This document shows positions 1 to 7,676 of a stretch of 64,000 nucleotides of DNA, piece after piece; positions within the stretch are counted from its first letter, which is position 1, and each line of letters begins with the position of its first letter. This DNA comes from an uncultured Prevotella sp. (GTDB lineage: Bacteria > Bacteroidota > Bacteroidia > Bacteroidales > Bacteroidaceae). The stretch is from NCBI GenBank assembly GCA_937877685.1, contig CALFGU010000117.1, positions 1 to 64,000 on the forward strand, written 5' to 3'. A program made the translations under genes and the position numbers. The notes below the pieces were generated by a model. It did not search any database. It was given only the letters and a program-made list of their open reading frames with translations, and was not told the origin of the DNA.

Positions 1-23
1 TATTGTAAGACAAAAATTGCAAG

Positions 24-753
24 ATGGAAAAGAAATATGACAAAACAATCGTTTCAGTGAAGGACATGCTTCTCCAGTTTATTAGACAAAACAAACGTAT
101 GTTCTTTAACGAACGAGATTTACAAATGTATCTCGCTTTGAAGTTAGAAAAGACCGGGGATTTTGATGAGGTGTTTATGGAATATCATTTACCTAAAGGA
201 TTTAATGAAGTATTTGATTTAGGTTATAAAGCTTGGCAGACAGAAACGCCATCGATAGATATTGTGCTGAAGATAAAAGGTGAAGAAAAATACATCGCGA
301 TAGAACTCAAAAATAAATTAAAGGCAATCTCAGGTGAGTGTACTCGTTTTGGTCAAACAAGTCAAAAGAAGGAGCTAGTAAAAAATCAATCCGCTCAAAA
401 CATTGGGCGGTATCAATTTTGGAAGGATGTTAAGCGTTTGGAGTTGTTGAAAGAATCTTACAAAAAATGTAATAGGTGGAATTGCGTTATTTCTGACAAA
501 TGATGCAAACTATTTGAAAACAACCAAGGGAGCAGATTATGAAGACTTTGGTATGTCAGAAAATTTAAAAAAGGATGGCGTATTGGAATGGGGAGAGTTT
601 AAAAAGGTTGATACAAAAACATTAGTAAACAATAAAAAGAGAAAGAAAAGTCCCTCAATTAAACTATCTAATAGTTATTCCCCTAGATGGGAAAATAATA
701 TATTTACTATTCAAGATACAGTACATTTTCATTGTTGCACAGTAATTGTTTAA
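24..753 (+). pseudogene. Frameshifted PD-(D/E)XK-like nuclease family gene
   Basis: Two adjacent open frames (24-503 and 514-753) read as one protein of about 240 residues if one base is removed from the A6 run at 462-467. The second frame is open across the junction and reads V-I-G-G-I-A-L-F-L-T-N-D-A-N-Y from about 469, a natural beta strand after the first part's end. The first part has a D-I-V-L...Y-I-A-I-E-L-K-N-K pattern near residues 78-100, which resembles the PD-(D/E)XK catalytic core. The fold assignment is inferred from that motif only. The shift may be a real inactivating mutation, a phase-variable homopolymer, or a sequencing error. No partner gene identifies its role, although it sits in an accessory patch with GNAT and DUF6884 genes. 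Confidence 0.6.
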
Positions 754-950
754 CCCCTCTCTCCAATATATAGTTAAAAAAGAAGCAAATAATTGAATTT
801 AAATAAAATTTAATGGAAAGGATATTTGCACTATTCCGATCTTATATAAGAAAGCAATAAGCGTGTGTCTATTAATAGAATATTCTATCATAAAAGGAGG
901 GTGCCGAAAATCCTATAAAGAGTAGGCATAATTAATAATATAATAATCTT

Positions 951-1160
951 ATGGGAAGTAGTCCTGCAAATCATGTAAAAAGAGAAACCAAATGGGGTGC
1001 ACAAGTGAATTATAAAGCTAATGGACATCGCACCGCTGGTATGGTTAAAGGTCTTGATGCTCCTACAATTAGTGAGGTTCAGAAAGCATTGTATAAACAA
1101 TGTCCTTTTAACGAATATACAGAAATTGAGATAACAAATAAGTGGTCTTATACTGAATAG
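951..1160 (+). CDS. Small hypothetical protein (69 aa)
   Basis: This short open frame encodes a 69-residue, mildly basic protein with no membrane segment and no recognised domain. Its best support is the strong inverted repeat beginning 19 bases after the stop (1179-1210), which looks like a transcription terminator and suggests the frame is expressed. A 117-codon frame on the opposite strand overlaps it, but that one runs through the terminator and is less credible. Function is unknown. It may be co-inherited with the downstream GNAT gene. Confidence 0.45.
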   Translation: MGSSPANHVKRETKWGAQVNYKANGHRTAGMVKGLDAPTISEVQKALYKQCPFNEYTEIEITNKWSYTE

Positions 1161-1178
1161 TCGTTTTGTATTTAATAT

Positions 1179-1210
1179 AAGTCCCAACTTTCGATTGTTA
1201 GTTGGGACTT
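1179..1210 (+). terminator. Perfect 10-bp stem-loop after the 69-aa ORF
   Basis: AAGTCCCAAC (1179-1188) pairs perfectly with GTTGGGACTT (1201-1210) across a 12-base loop. It sits between the small ORF and the GNAT gene. It also overlaps the first possible ATG of the GNAT frame (1195), which argues that translation starts downstream at 1228. Confidence 0.65.
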
Positions 1211-1227
1211 TTGAATTATATAACAAT

Positions 1228-1758
1228 ATGTCGCTAATCAATCTTGATGTTTATGTTGGTGATTCACTTGTAAAATGGGAACCATACAAGTATAATGATT
1301 GTGTGGTAAACCGTTTTGCATTTGATGAATGGTTGAAAATAGCTTCTGATATTTATTCTGAAGAAGAATTGGATTCTTTGCTAACTAATCATCCAAACGT
1401 TATACAGGGTTTTGTACTCTATGAAACCCGGACATTACAACCAATTGCCTTTTCTTATCTTCTACGAGAGGATAAACGTGGTCAAGTAGTTTCAATTCAT
1501 GGGGGAGGATGGGGACAATCTATGTGTTTATCCCTTCTATATTATAGAGGTCTAATTTTGATGATCCACTATCTGTTGGGACAGGGTAAACGTGTTAGAA
1601 CTTCTTGTTTACTTAATAATACACGTGCGTATCGATTCCTGGAAAGTGTTGGTTTTGTGAAATATAGAACTTCTGAAGAGTATGTTTATATGTGGATAAA
1701 TAGAGACAGATTACATCGTAGTCGAATTTCCAACTATTTAAAAATTGATTTCATATAA
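1228..1758 (+). CDS. GNAT-family acetyltransferase-like protein
   Basis: The C-terminal half carries the GNAT acyl-CoA-binding pattern: a beta strand ending in VVSIHGGGWG, then a helix, then N-N-T-R-A-Y-R-F-L-E-S-V-G-F near the end. This matches the last beta-alpha-beta unit of N-acetyltransferases. The N-terminal 65 residues are not recognisable. An earlier in-frame ATG at 1195 lies inside the stem-loop 1179-1210, so the start at 1228 (MSLINLDV) is preferred, giving 176 residues. The frame stays open for 33 more codons after the stop (1759-1857), so the protein may once have been longer. It is closely related to the shorter gene at 2586-2939. Substrate unknown. Confidence 0.7.
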   Translation: MSLINLDVYVGDSLVKWEPYKYNDCVVNRFAFDEWLKIASDIYSEEELDSLLTNHPNVIQGFVLYETRTLQPIAFSYLLREDKRGQVVSIHGGGWGQSMCLSLLYYRGLILMIHYLLGQGKRVRTSCLLNNTRAYRFLESVGFVKYRTSEEYVYMWINRDRLHRSRISNYLKIDFI

Positions 1759-2115
1759 GCTGATGATATTGATGCAGTGTTAAACCCTGTAAGATGTATT
1801 ATAGATATTGGCGTCAAAACTTGTGATATTGAACTTTTGCGAAATTTCTATAAATAGACAACAAATGACAATGTAAAATCCTTTAACTATAAGCATTTAA
1901 TTTATACCTTTGCTGACGCAACCGTCCAAAAAGTCATGACAATCTGCTTGTTGTTTTGATTATTTTGTTATCTTTGTGTTACAAAATCGATAAACACGCG
2001 AGTGTTTTTGCTCTTTTCGCTGATGAACCTAGGAAATTCATACGTGATAGAAATACAAGCGTTTTTTGTATGTGCAGGTCTGATGATCAAACGGAAGATT
2101 TATGAAATCATCATT
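1759..2115. other. Gene-free spacer before the DUF6884 gene
   Basis: This spacer contains 33 open codons in frame with the GNAT stop (1759-1857), then AT-rich sequence without coding signal, and the Bacteroidota promoter at 1969-1976. Nothing else was recognised. Confidence 0.5.
1947..1976 (+). promoter_or_regulatory. Bacteroidota-type promoter upstream of DUF6884 gene
   Basis: The -7 element TATCTTTG lies at 1969-1976 and matches the TAnnTTTG consensus. A CTTG at 1947-1950, 18 bases upstream, is an acceptable -33 element. The DUF6884 start is 140 bases downstream, so the leader would be long. Confidence 0.55.
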
Positions 2116-2589
2116 ATGGCAAAAATAGTTCTTATTTCCTGTGTTTCAAAGAAGAAAGAAACCAAAGGTGTGCCTATTGAAGCGAAAGACTTGTATGTTA
2201 GTAGTTTGTTTAAAAAGGCATTGAAATATGCAGAGATGTTAGAACCGGATAGGGTTCACATTTTATCTGCAGAACATCATTTATTAGCGTTAGATGATAA
2301 GGTTGAGAAATATAACAAGACGCTGAACAATATGTCTGCTGATGAATGTAAACAATGGGGGCAGGTTGTGTTGAATGTACTTAAGTCTGAAGGTTCTGAT
2401 TTAGAGCGAGATGAATTTATTCTTTTGGCAGGCGACAAATATTGCAAGTATATTCTTGGCGAGCATGGTATAAAACAAGGATGTCAAGTTTATAAAGAAA
2501 AAGGGTTAAAGGGAATAGGTCATATACTTCATTTTTTTCACAAGCCGCTAGTGTCCACTAAAAAAGTGGACACTAGTGAGATTTTATGA
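2116..2589 (+). CDS. DUF6884 domain-containing protein
   Basis: The protein begins MAKIVLISCVSKKK and continues with A-K-D-L-Y-V-S-S-L-F-K-K-A, H-I-L-S-A-E-H-H-L-L and Y-N-K-T-L-N-N-M. This is the characteristic pattern of DUF6884, a small Rossmann-like family common in phage and defence neighbourhoods; the biochemical role is not established. The frame is open from 2002, but the ATG at 2116 begins the conserved domain and is preferred (157 aa). The last ten codons are encoded by a perfect hairpin (2548-2576), so the tail is probably not conserved. The stop TGA overlaps the ATG of the next gene (ATGA), which implies translational coupling. Confidence 0.75.
   Translation: MAKIVLISCVSKKKETKGVPIEAKDLYVSSLFKKALKYAEMLEPDRVHILSAEHHLLALDDKVEKYNKTLNNMSADECKQWGQVVLNVLKSEGSDLERDEFILLAGDKYCKYILGEHGIKQGCQVYKEKGLKGIGHILHFFHKPLVSTKKVDTSEIL
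2548..2576. repeat. Perfect 12-bp hairpin at the 3' end of the DUF6884 gene
   Basis: CTAGTGTCCACT (2548-2559) and AGTGGACACTAG (2565-2576) are perfect inverted copies separated by five A residues. The hairpin lies inside the coding sequence, ten bases before the ATGA junction with the second GNAT gene. It could act as an attenuator or terminator, or be the scar of a small mobile palindrome. Confidence 0.7.
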
Positions 2590-2939
2590 AATGTTACGTT
2601 ATGTACACATGTACTGATAACAAAGCAATTGCATTTCTATATATATACAATGAAGATAAGGCATCTAATATCGTATCTATCCATGGCGGAGGGTGGGGGA
2701 AATCTTTCCATTTATCCCTTCTTTATTACAGGGGGCTGATATTGATGATTCAATATCTTTGGCAACAAGGTTTTCGAGTTAGAACCTCCTGTATGGTTGA
2801 AAATAAGAGAGCGTACCGCTTTTTGCAAAGTGTAGGCTTTGTTATATATCGTTCAACTGACACTTATATCTATATGTGGATCAATGAGAAGCGCCTGAAG
2901 GGAAATCGAATGTATAAGCATTTATACACGGAATGCTAG
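2586..2939 (+). CDS. Truncated GNAT-like protein, paralogue of the 1228 gene
   Basis: The 117 residues align with the C-terminal part of the upstream GNAT protein from its VLYETR segment on. Shared blocks include IAF-Y, VSIHGGGWG, LSLLYYRGLILMI, RVRTSC, RAYRFL-SVGF and YMWIN. The N-terminal 65 residues of the paralogue are missing, so this is either a domain-only GNAT protein or a remnant of a duplication. Translation would start at the ATG overlapping the DUF6884 stop. Because the acyl-CoA-binding core is complete, it may still fold. Confidence 0.65.
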   Translation: MKCYVMYTCTDNKAIAFLYIYNEDKASNIVSIHGGGWGKSFHLSLLYYRGLILMIQYLWQQGFRVRTSCMVENKRAYRFLQSVGFVIYRSTDTYIYMWINEKRLKGNRMYKHLYTEC

Positions 2940-3036
2940 GACCTAAGGAGGTATTAGGTACATTAATCATTGAAAATAATGATCCTTAGTTATCCGTTAA
3001 GAAATTTGAATAGCACTTCAATAGACTAGCATAATA

Positions 3037-3091
3037 AATCGCAACTTGTTTAGAATTCATTTGCATTGAATTGAATAAACAAGTTGCGATT
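3037..3091. terminator. Bidirectional stem-loop between GNAT fragment and luxS
   Basis: AATCGCAACTTGTTTA (3037-3052) is perfectly complementary to TAAACAAGTTGCGATT (3076-3091), giving a 16-bp stem with a 23-base loop. It lies between two convergent genes, so it can serve both strands. Confidence 0.65.
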
Positions 3092-3168
3092 GATTTATGT
3101 AACCATATTAGCAATGGTTATGGATTTACTCTAAAACCAATAAATTTTCCGAATGACAATATATAATA

Positions 3169-3648
3169 TCACGCAGGATAATTCATATTTTCCTCATTGA
3201 TTTGTAGCAGTACTTCTGTTAGGTATTTGTTTGCTTCCCATCGTGCCATGGGGAGGTCTTGAAGAAGGTAGTTGCCACAATCCTTAGCTGTTGCTCCAGG
3301 GATTTCGCCTTCGTAGTTAGCAATGAACTCAAAGGTTTCTTTCATTAATGGGAGGATTTCCACAGGGGTGAGGTCTCCTGTTGCGATAAAATAGTTGCCC
3401 GTGAGGCATCCCATTGGTCCCCAATATATGATGCGGTCTTTCCATGTGGGGTGATTGCGCAAGAAGGTAGCAGCGAGGTGTTCAATCGTGTGAAGTGCGC
3501 CTTGATGTAATGCAGGTTCGTTGTTAGGTTCCTTCATGCGTATGTCAAACGTTGTGATGACTTCATTGCCTACCTGGTCTTGGCGAGAAACAAAAATGCC
3601 TCGCTTGAGGCGTAGGTGGTTTATGGTGAAACTGGGGATTTTATTCAT
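3169..3648 (-). CDS. luxS: S-ribosylhomocysteine lyase LuxS
   Basis: LuxS cleaves S-ribosylhomocysteine to homocysteine and DPD, the precursor of autoinducer-2, in the activated methyl cycle. The sequence shows the metal-binding H53-T-I-E-H57 motif, the catalytic Cys81 in GPMGCLTG, and the third ligand Cys124 in KDCGNY. The length of 159 residues is normal for the family. mtnN lies 84 bases upstream on the same strand, so the two consecutive steps SAH to SRH to homocysteine are encoded together, very likely as an operon. Cytosolic homodimer expected. Confidence 0.97.
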   Translation of the reverse strand: MNKIPSFTINHLRLKRGIFVSRQDQVGNEVITTFDIRMKEPNNEPALHQGALHTIEHLAATFLRNHPTWKDRIIYWGPMGCLTGNYFIATGDLTPVEILPLMKETFEFIANYEGEIPGATAKDCGNYLLQDLPMARWEANKYLTEVLLQINEENMNYPA

Positions 3649-3657
3649 AAGGTTGTG

Positions 3658-3726
3658 AGGTTATAAGATTCTGAGGTTAAGAGGTTCTGAGGTTCTGAAG
3701 TTCAGAACGTCCTAACCTTATAACCT
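3658..3726. repeat. Short tandem/inverted repeats between mtnN and luxS
   Basis: The 84-base spacer contains repeated (A)GGTTCTGA units, an 8-bp palindrome GTTCTGAA / TTCAGAAC (3692-3708) and outer inverted arms AGGTTATAAG (3658-3667) and CTTATAACCT (3717-3726). The whole spacer could fold into a cruciform or RNA hairpin in the luxS leader. Confidence 0.6.
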
Positions 3727-3732
3727 AAAATT

Positions 3733-4428
3733 CTAATTTGTGATTGCTTCAAGGAAATGCTTTGTTACTTGGAAACTTCGAGTGGCCATTTCTCCCCAAA
3801 AGTCTTCGTATTGCTGGATGTGTTCATCTACTCCTGGGGTGTCGCTAATGATGCGGAAACTTACAAAAGGCACGCCATAGATGTGGCATGTGTGGGCAAT
3901 GGCGCAAGATTCCATATCAACGGCAAGTCCCTGAGGAAAGTTTGTCTTAATGTTATCTAATTCAGTACGTGAGGTGATGAATTGGTCTCCAGTACAAATA
4001 AGTCCGCTATGAATCTTTGTGTGTTGTGTGTCGTTAAGTGATAATGCTGCTTCTACAAGTTTGGAGGCGGCATTAAAGAAAGTGGGTAACCCTTGAATTT
4101 GTCCGTGCTCACATCCCATTCCGCACCATACATCGTGGTAAACAGTTTGCTCGCTAACGACTACATCCATTACCGATAGACATGCGTCAATACCTCCAGC
4201 AACGCCAGTGCTGATAATGTAAGAGGGGGCGTAATTCTTAATGAGTTCAACGGTTCCAATCGTAGCATTTACTTTCCCTATTCCGCATTGCAAGAGGATA
4301 ATCTCATGATCTCCTTTTTTTCCATGAAGGTAAGAGAAGTTGTTGATTTGGCGGGTGTGTTTGTTATCAAGGAGTGAGGCAAGCAAGTCGTGCTCCGATT
4401 GCATTGCGGTGAGAATTCCTATTGTCAT
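3733..4428 (-). CDS. mtnN: 5'-methylthioadenosine/S-adenosylhomocysteine nucleosidase
   Basis: MTAN (Pfs) hydrolyses the N-glycosidic bond of SAH and methylthioadenosine, releasing adenine. Family features are the N-terminal IGILTAMQSE with Glu12, the phosphorylase-fold segment STGVAGG (73-79), VDMES with Glu173, and the catalytic Asp196 in ISDTPG. The 231 residues match the family length. It precedes luxS, which uses its product. Cytosolic, homodimeric by family knowledge. Confidence 0.95.
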   Translation of the reverse strand: MTIGILTAMQSEHDLLASLLDNKHTRQINNFSYLHGKKGDHEIILLQCGIGKVNATIGTVELIKNYAPSYIISTGVAGGIDACLSVMDVVVSEQTVYHDVWCGMGCEHGQIQGLPTFFNAASKLVEAALSLNDTQHTKIHSGLICTGDQFITSRTELDNIKTNFPQGLAVDMESCAIAHTCHIYGVPFVSFRIISDTPGVDEHIQQYEDFWGEMATRSFQVTKHFLEAITN

Positions 4429-4442
4429 TCTATAATGATGGA

Positions 4443-5570
4443 TTATTTGTTAAAATTAGGGTCTTTCCACCTTCCACGTGTGAAGTCTGGAATGCGAACG
4501 GGGATGCTTCCGCTTTGTGCTGATTGACGACTTAATTCTGCGAGGCATGACCATTCAGCGGCGTCGTAAACATCGATGTCTAAGGGGAGTCCGTTTTGGA
4601 GGCAATAAATGAGGCGACTATCCATGGTAAAGTTCATTTCGTTGGGAACTCCGAGTTCATGACCTTTTTGCCATAGTTGAGCTGTTGGACTGTTGAAATA
4701 ATTTTCAGCTTTGCGCAGAGCATTGTCGCCCACGGTTGGTTCATCTTCCCCGTCTAATTGAATCGTTGGAAGCGGATATTTTTGAATGAACCCCTTAGTC
4801 CCACATACCGTTTGTAGACGACTGTAGGGGCGTGGGGTTGTTACATCAAGTTGAAGCAAAATGCTTACGCCATTAACCGTGCGAATCAATGTGGAGTTTA
4901 CTTTATTTTTCGAATCTGAAGTAAGCGAAACGAGATACTCCATGCGGTCGGTGCGGTGAAGTCCGAGAAGTTGCCCGATGGGACCAATGCCGTGAGTGGG
5001 GTAGGGATTTCCGCCATGTTGTGCGCAAGATTGTTCCATCCAACTAGCACTGAGATTTTCAATTCGGTGGATGTATGCCCCTTCGCAATGTGTGATTTCT
5101 CCCAATAATCCTTGGCGCTTCATTTCGAGAGTAGCAAGTGCGAAATTATCGTAGCAACAATTCTCAGTCATGAAGCAATGGCGCTTTGTGCGCTCAGAGG
5201 TATTGACTAATTGCCAGCATTCTTCTACGGTCTCAGCGGCTGGAACTTCTACTGCGACGTGCTTTCCTGCTTCCATAGCAGTGACTGCCATTTTGCAGTG
5301 TGTGCTCCAGTCGGTACAGATATAAACCAAATCGATGTCGGGTTGCTCACAAATTTCCTTCCATCCCTCTGCACCAGAATAGGTTCGTGCTGTGGGACGA
5401 CCGCTTTCTTGCAAGATTTTGTTCGCAAGATTTAATTTTTCTGCATCTATGTCTGCAATGCACACTATTGATGCTCCCTGGATGTAAGCATAACGCTCAA
5501 GCGTCTTCATGCCACGTTGTCCAAGACCAACTAATGCAATGCGTACGTGAGGTATAGGAGGGGCTACCAT
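4443..5570 (-). CDS. Gfo/Idh/MocA family protein, GH109-like glycosidase
   Basis: The N-terminal Rossmann fold has the NAD-binding loop VGLGQRG (14-20), then IADID and EVPAAE (108-113). The signature GGNPYPTHGIGPIGQ (186-200, His193) is typical of family GH109, whose members use NAD+ to cleave terminal alpha-N-acetylgalactosamine by a redox-elimination mechanism. Many GH109 enzymes have an exported N-terminus of 50 or more residues; this 375-residue protein has none, so it is predicted to be cytosolic or its substrate differs. It ends 14 bases before mtnN begins, so it may share a transcript. Substrate assignment is inferred from family only. Confidence 0.85.
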   Translation of the reverse strand: MVAPPIPHVRIALVGLGQRGMKTLERYAYIQGASIVCIADIDAEKLNLANKILQESGRPTARTYSGAEGWKEICEQPDIDLVYICTDWSTHCKMAVTAMEAGKHVAVEVPAAETVEECWQLVNTSERTKRHCFMTENCCYDNFALATLEMKRQGLLGEITHCEGAYIHRIENLSASWMEQSCAQHGGNPYPTHGIGPIGQLLGLHRTDRMEYLVSLTSDSKNKVNSTLIRTVNGVSILLQLDVTTPRPYSRLQTVCGTKGFIQKYPLPTIQLDGEDEPTVGDNALRKAENYFNSPTAQLWQKGHELGVPNEMNFTMDSRLIYCLQNGLPLDIDVYDAAEWSCLAELSRQSAQSGSIPVRIPDFTRGRWKDPNFNK

Positions 5571-5641
5571 GGATTAAACTTTAAGGATGAGTAGGGTGGA
5601 TTGTATAATTACTGGCACAGTCAGATTTGAGAAACACAAAT

Positions 5642-5684
5642 CGTAAAAATAAAAAAGGTGCATTCCGCTTTGGAACACACCTTT
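5642..5684 (-). terminator. Intrinsic terminator of rpmE2
   Basis: AAAGGTG (5654-5660) pairs with CACCTTT (5678-5684), with inner TTCC/GGAA pairing. On the minus strand it is followed by a T-rich tract (A-rich on the plus strand at 5643-5656). It lies 52 bases downstream of the L31 stop. Confidence 0.75.
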
Positions 5685-5735
5685 GTTTATTTGAACCCTA
5701 TGCTAAACACAAGGCGTGTTTAGAATTATGAATGG

Positions 5736-5990
5736 TTACTTCTTACGAGACTGACCGTAGCGACTCATGAACTTGTCAACGCGACCAGCTGTGTCAACGA
5801 GCTTAGACTTACCAGTGTAGAAGGGGTGAGAAGTAGAAGAAATTTCCAACTTAACAACGGGGTAAGTTTCGCCTTCGAATTCAACAGTGTCGTTTGTCTT
5901 GCAAGTAGAACGAGAGAGGAACATGTCACCGTTAGACATATCCTTAAATACTACGGGACGATAATTTTCAGGGTGAAGACCTTTTTTCAT
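5736..5990 (-). CDS. rpmE2: 50S ribosomal protein L31 type B
   Basis: The 84-residue protein starts [17 protein letters not shown] and has [13 protein letters not shown] and VDKFMSRYG, the L31 type B pattern. It lacks the CxxC zinc ligands of the type A paralogue, so it is the zinc-independent form. It occupies the central protuberance of the 50S subunit and contacts the 30S head. It has its own promoter (6068-6075, minus) and terminator, so it is likely monocistronic. Confidence 0.96.
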   Translation of the reverse strand: MKKGLHPENYRPVVFKDMSNGDMFLSRSTCKTNDTVEFEGETYPVVKLEISSTSHPFYTGKSKLVDTAGRVDKFMSRYGQSRKK

Positions 5991-6067
5991 TTTCTTATTG
6001 GGTGAATTTTATGGTTTTTACTAATTGTTTGGTAACAACAATTGTGTAATGGTCGTAATTTTGGGTG

Positions 6068-6098
6068 CAAAGTTACACAAATTATTTGGTGTGGCAAG
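6068..6098 (-). promoter_or_regulatory. Promoter of rpmE2
   Basis: Read on the minus strand, TAACTTTG (plus 6068-6075) matches the TAnnTTTG -7 element. A CTTG at plus 6095-6098 is a -33 candidate with a 19-base spacer. Confidence 0.6.
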
Positions 6099-6163
6099 GG
6101 TTTGCTATACTTTTTCTTGTCAGACACTGCGTAATATTCCAAGAATTGTGTACTTTCGCAGTC

Positions 6164-6889
6164 ATGAAACGTATATTTTTCTTTGTTCTTTCGTGTTTTT
6201 TACTCGTAGAACAGTCATTAAGTGCTCAGCAATTAGATAGTGATGAGTGCAACGTACCTATAGATAGCGTGAGAGTAGACGAATTGTGGGAGAACGACTC
6301 TATGAATATCATTATTATAGATGGTGTCGTTGTTCCGCCAACTATTGGTAGTGTATTTGTGAATCTGAAGGTTAGCGAATTGTCTTTGCTCTCAGAGAAT
6401 AATCGTTTGGATTTGTTGGATTATGCCAACTGTGGTATGGCGGCTCGTGTAGAAAATCTTTATGGTGGAAAGACAGAATTGACGTTGAAGACGGAGGATT
6501 ACATGCACTTATCAATGACATCCGTAAGTGAATTGGATATTCTATTCCTGTCTGGCATTACAGGCGATACCATAGTTGGGATGATTTCTACAATTACATC
6601 ACCCATTGAGCAAAGCATATTTCATGCATATACTCTTACTGGAGAGCAAATAGCATTAACGTTTCCAATACCTGCTTCACGTGAATTTGTATGCTCAAAC
6701 ATCGTTGAAGAATCAATATTGAGTAAGATTGAGATGCTCCCTGTTAGAATTAAGTATATTTGTGAAGATAAGACCTTTGAATGTCAGTTGTCCACGAAGC
6801 GATTATCAAGAGAAGAGTCTGCAATTATAACTAAGAACCTTAAAACCATACGTTATAAATGGGATGGTGTAGGTTTTGTTAGAGAATAA
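6164..6889 (+). CDS. Hypothetical secreted protein
   Basis: This 241-residue protein starts at the ATG at 6164 with a clear signal peptide: MKRIFFFVLSCFLLVEQSLS, then AQQ. A longer open frame exists upstream, but it has no plausible start and overlaps the rpmE2 promoter. The mature part is acidic, rich in beta-strand-like segments and carries no motif I recognise. It is divergent from rpmE2 and convergent with the cytidylyltransferase gene, so it is probably transcribed alone. Periplasmic location inferred. Confidence 0.75.
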   Translation: MKRIFFFVLSCFLLVEQSLSAQQLDSDECNVPIDSVRVDELWENDSMNIIIIDGVVVPPTIGSVFVNLKVSELSLLSENNRLDLLDYANCGMAARVENLYGGKTELTLKTEDYMHLSMTSVSELDILFLSGITGDTIVGMISTITSPIEQSIFHAYTLTGEQIALTFPIPASREFVCSNIVEESILSKIEMLPVRIKYICEDKTFECQLSTKRLSREESAIITKNLKTIRYKWDGVGFVRE

Positions 6890-6956
6890 TATTGCCTTAG
6901 ATCGATAAATTCACGCTCGTAGTTGTCTTTTCTCTAACCACATATCTATTTCTTTT

Positions 6957-7649
6957 CTAACAATTAGTATTTAGATGCTTCTTAAGTATCTCTAAATCTT
7001 CTTTATAAGTAATTTTAATATTGGACGTTTCTCCTTCTACGATTTTTATCGGACTTGCGGGGTGGTATTTAAATACTACCCCGCAGTCGTCTGTTGCTAT
7101 GAAGTTAGGATCCGCAAGGGCTTTTTCGTAAGCTAACGCCAATGTTTCCCGCTTGAAACCTTGGGGGGTTTGTACCTGTCGCAGTAGATCGCGTCTAGGG
7201 GCTGCTACCATAACGCCGTCTTTAACTTCTATAATTGTGTCAACAGCAGGAATGGCAAGGTTTACAACGTCATATTCAGAAAGTGCGGAACAGACATTCT
7301 GGATAGTTTGTTGTGACACCATAGGGCGCACACCATCGTGAATAAGTAGTCTGTCGTTTTCGTTGGTATATGCACGCAATGCCGAAAGTGTGGAGTCGGT
7401 GCGCTCTTTGCCCCCAAGGAGGATTCGCGCTACTTTTTTCCATGGATTAGATGAAATGATTTGTTGCATTTTGTCCACATAATCGGGATGTGTAACAATA
7501 GCAATTTCATCAATGCACTCTGCACGTTCAAAATTGTCAATTGTATATTCAAGTATTGTGCGGTTATTTACTTCCAGAAATTGCTTGGGGAGTGCGCCTC
7601 CCATGCGACGTCCAGAACCTCCAGCAAGAATTATTGCGATGTTTTTCAT
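6957..7649 (-). CDS. IspD/TarI-family cytidylyltransferase
   Basis: The nucleotidyltransferase loop ILAGGSGRRMG (8-18) is followed by PKQF, then D-G-V-R-P, Q-T-P-Q-G-F and T-D-D-C-G-V, all family signatures for transfer of CMP to a sugar- or polyol-phosphate. IspD makes CDP-methylerythritol for isoprenoids; TarI makes CDP-ribitol. The IAIILAGG start, DDCGVV and EGETSNIKIT segments look more like the TarI/capsule-type branch than the IspD usually seen in Bacteroidales, so the substrate is left open. Many pipelines would label it ispD. The acyltransferase gene lies 27 bases upstream on the same strand, which would fit envelope-polymer work. Confidence 0.8.
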   Translation of the reverse strand: MKNIAIILAGGSGRRMGGALPKQFLEVNNRTILEYTIDNFERAECIDEIAIVTHPDYVDKMQQIISSNPWKKVARILLGGKERTDSTLSALRAYTNENDRLLIHDGVRPMVSQQTIQNVCSALSEYDVVNLAIPAVDTIIEVKDGVMVAAPRRDLLRQVQTPQGFKRETLALAYEKALADPNFIATDDCGVVFKYHPASPIKIVEGETSNIKITYKEDLEILKKHLNTNC

Positions 7650-7676
7650 TTGAAGAATGTTGGGGGAGATTAATAT

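Noticed and set aside
888..1241. 117-codon minus-strand frame opposite the 69-aa ORF
   Set aside because: It runs through the stem-loop at 1179-1210 and into the GNAT gene; the plus-strand ORF with a terminator after it is the better candidate.
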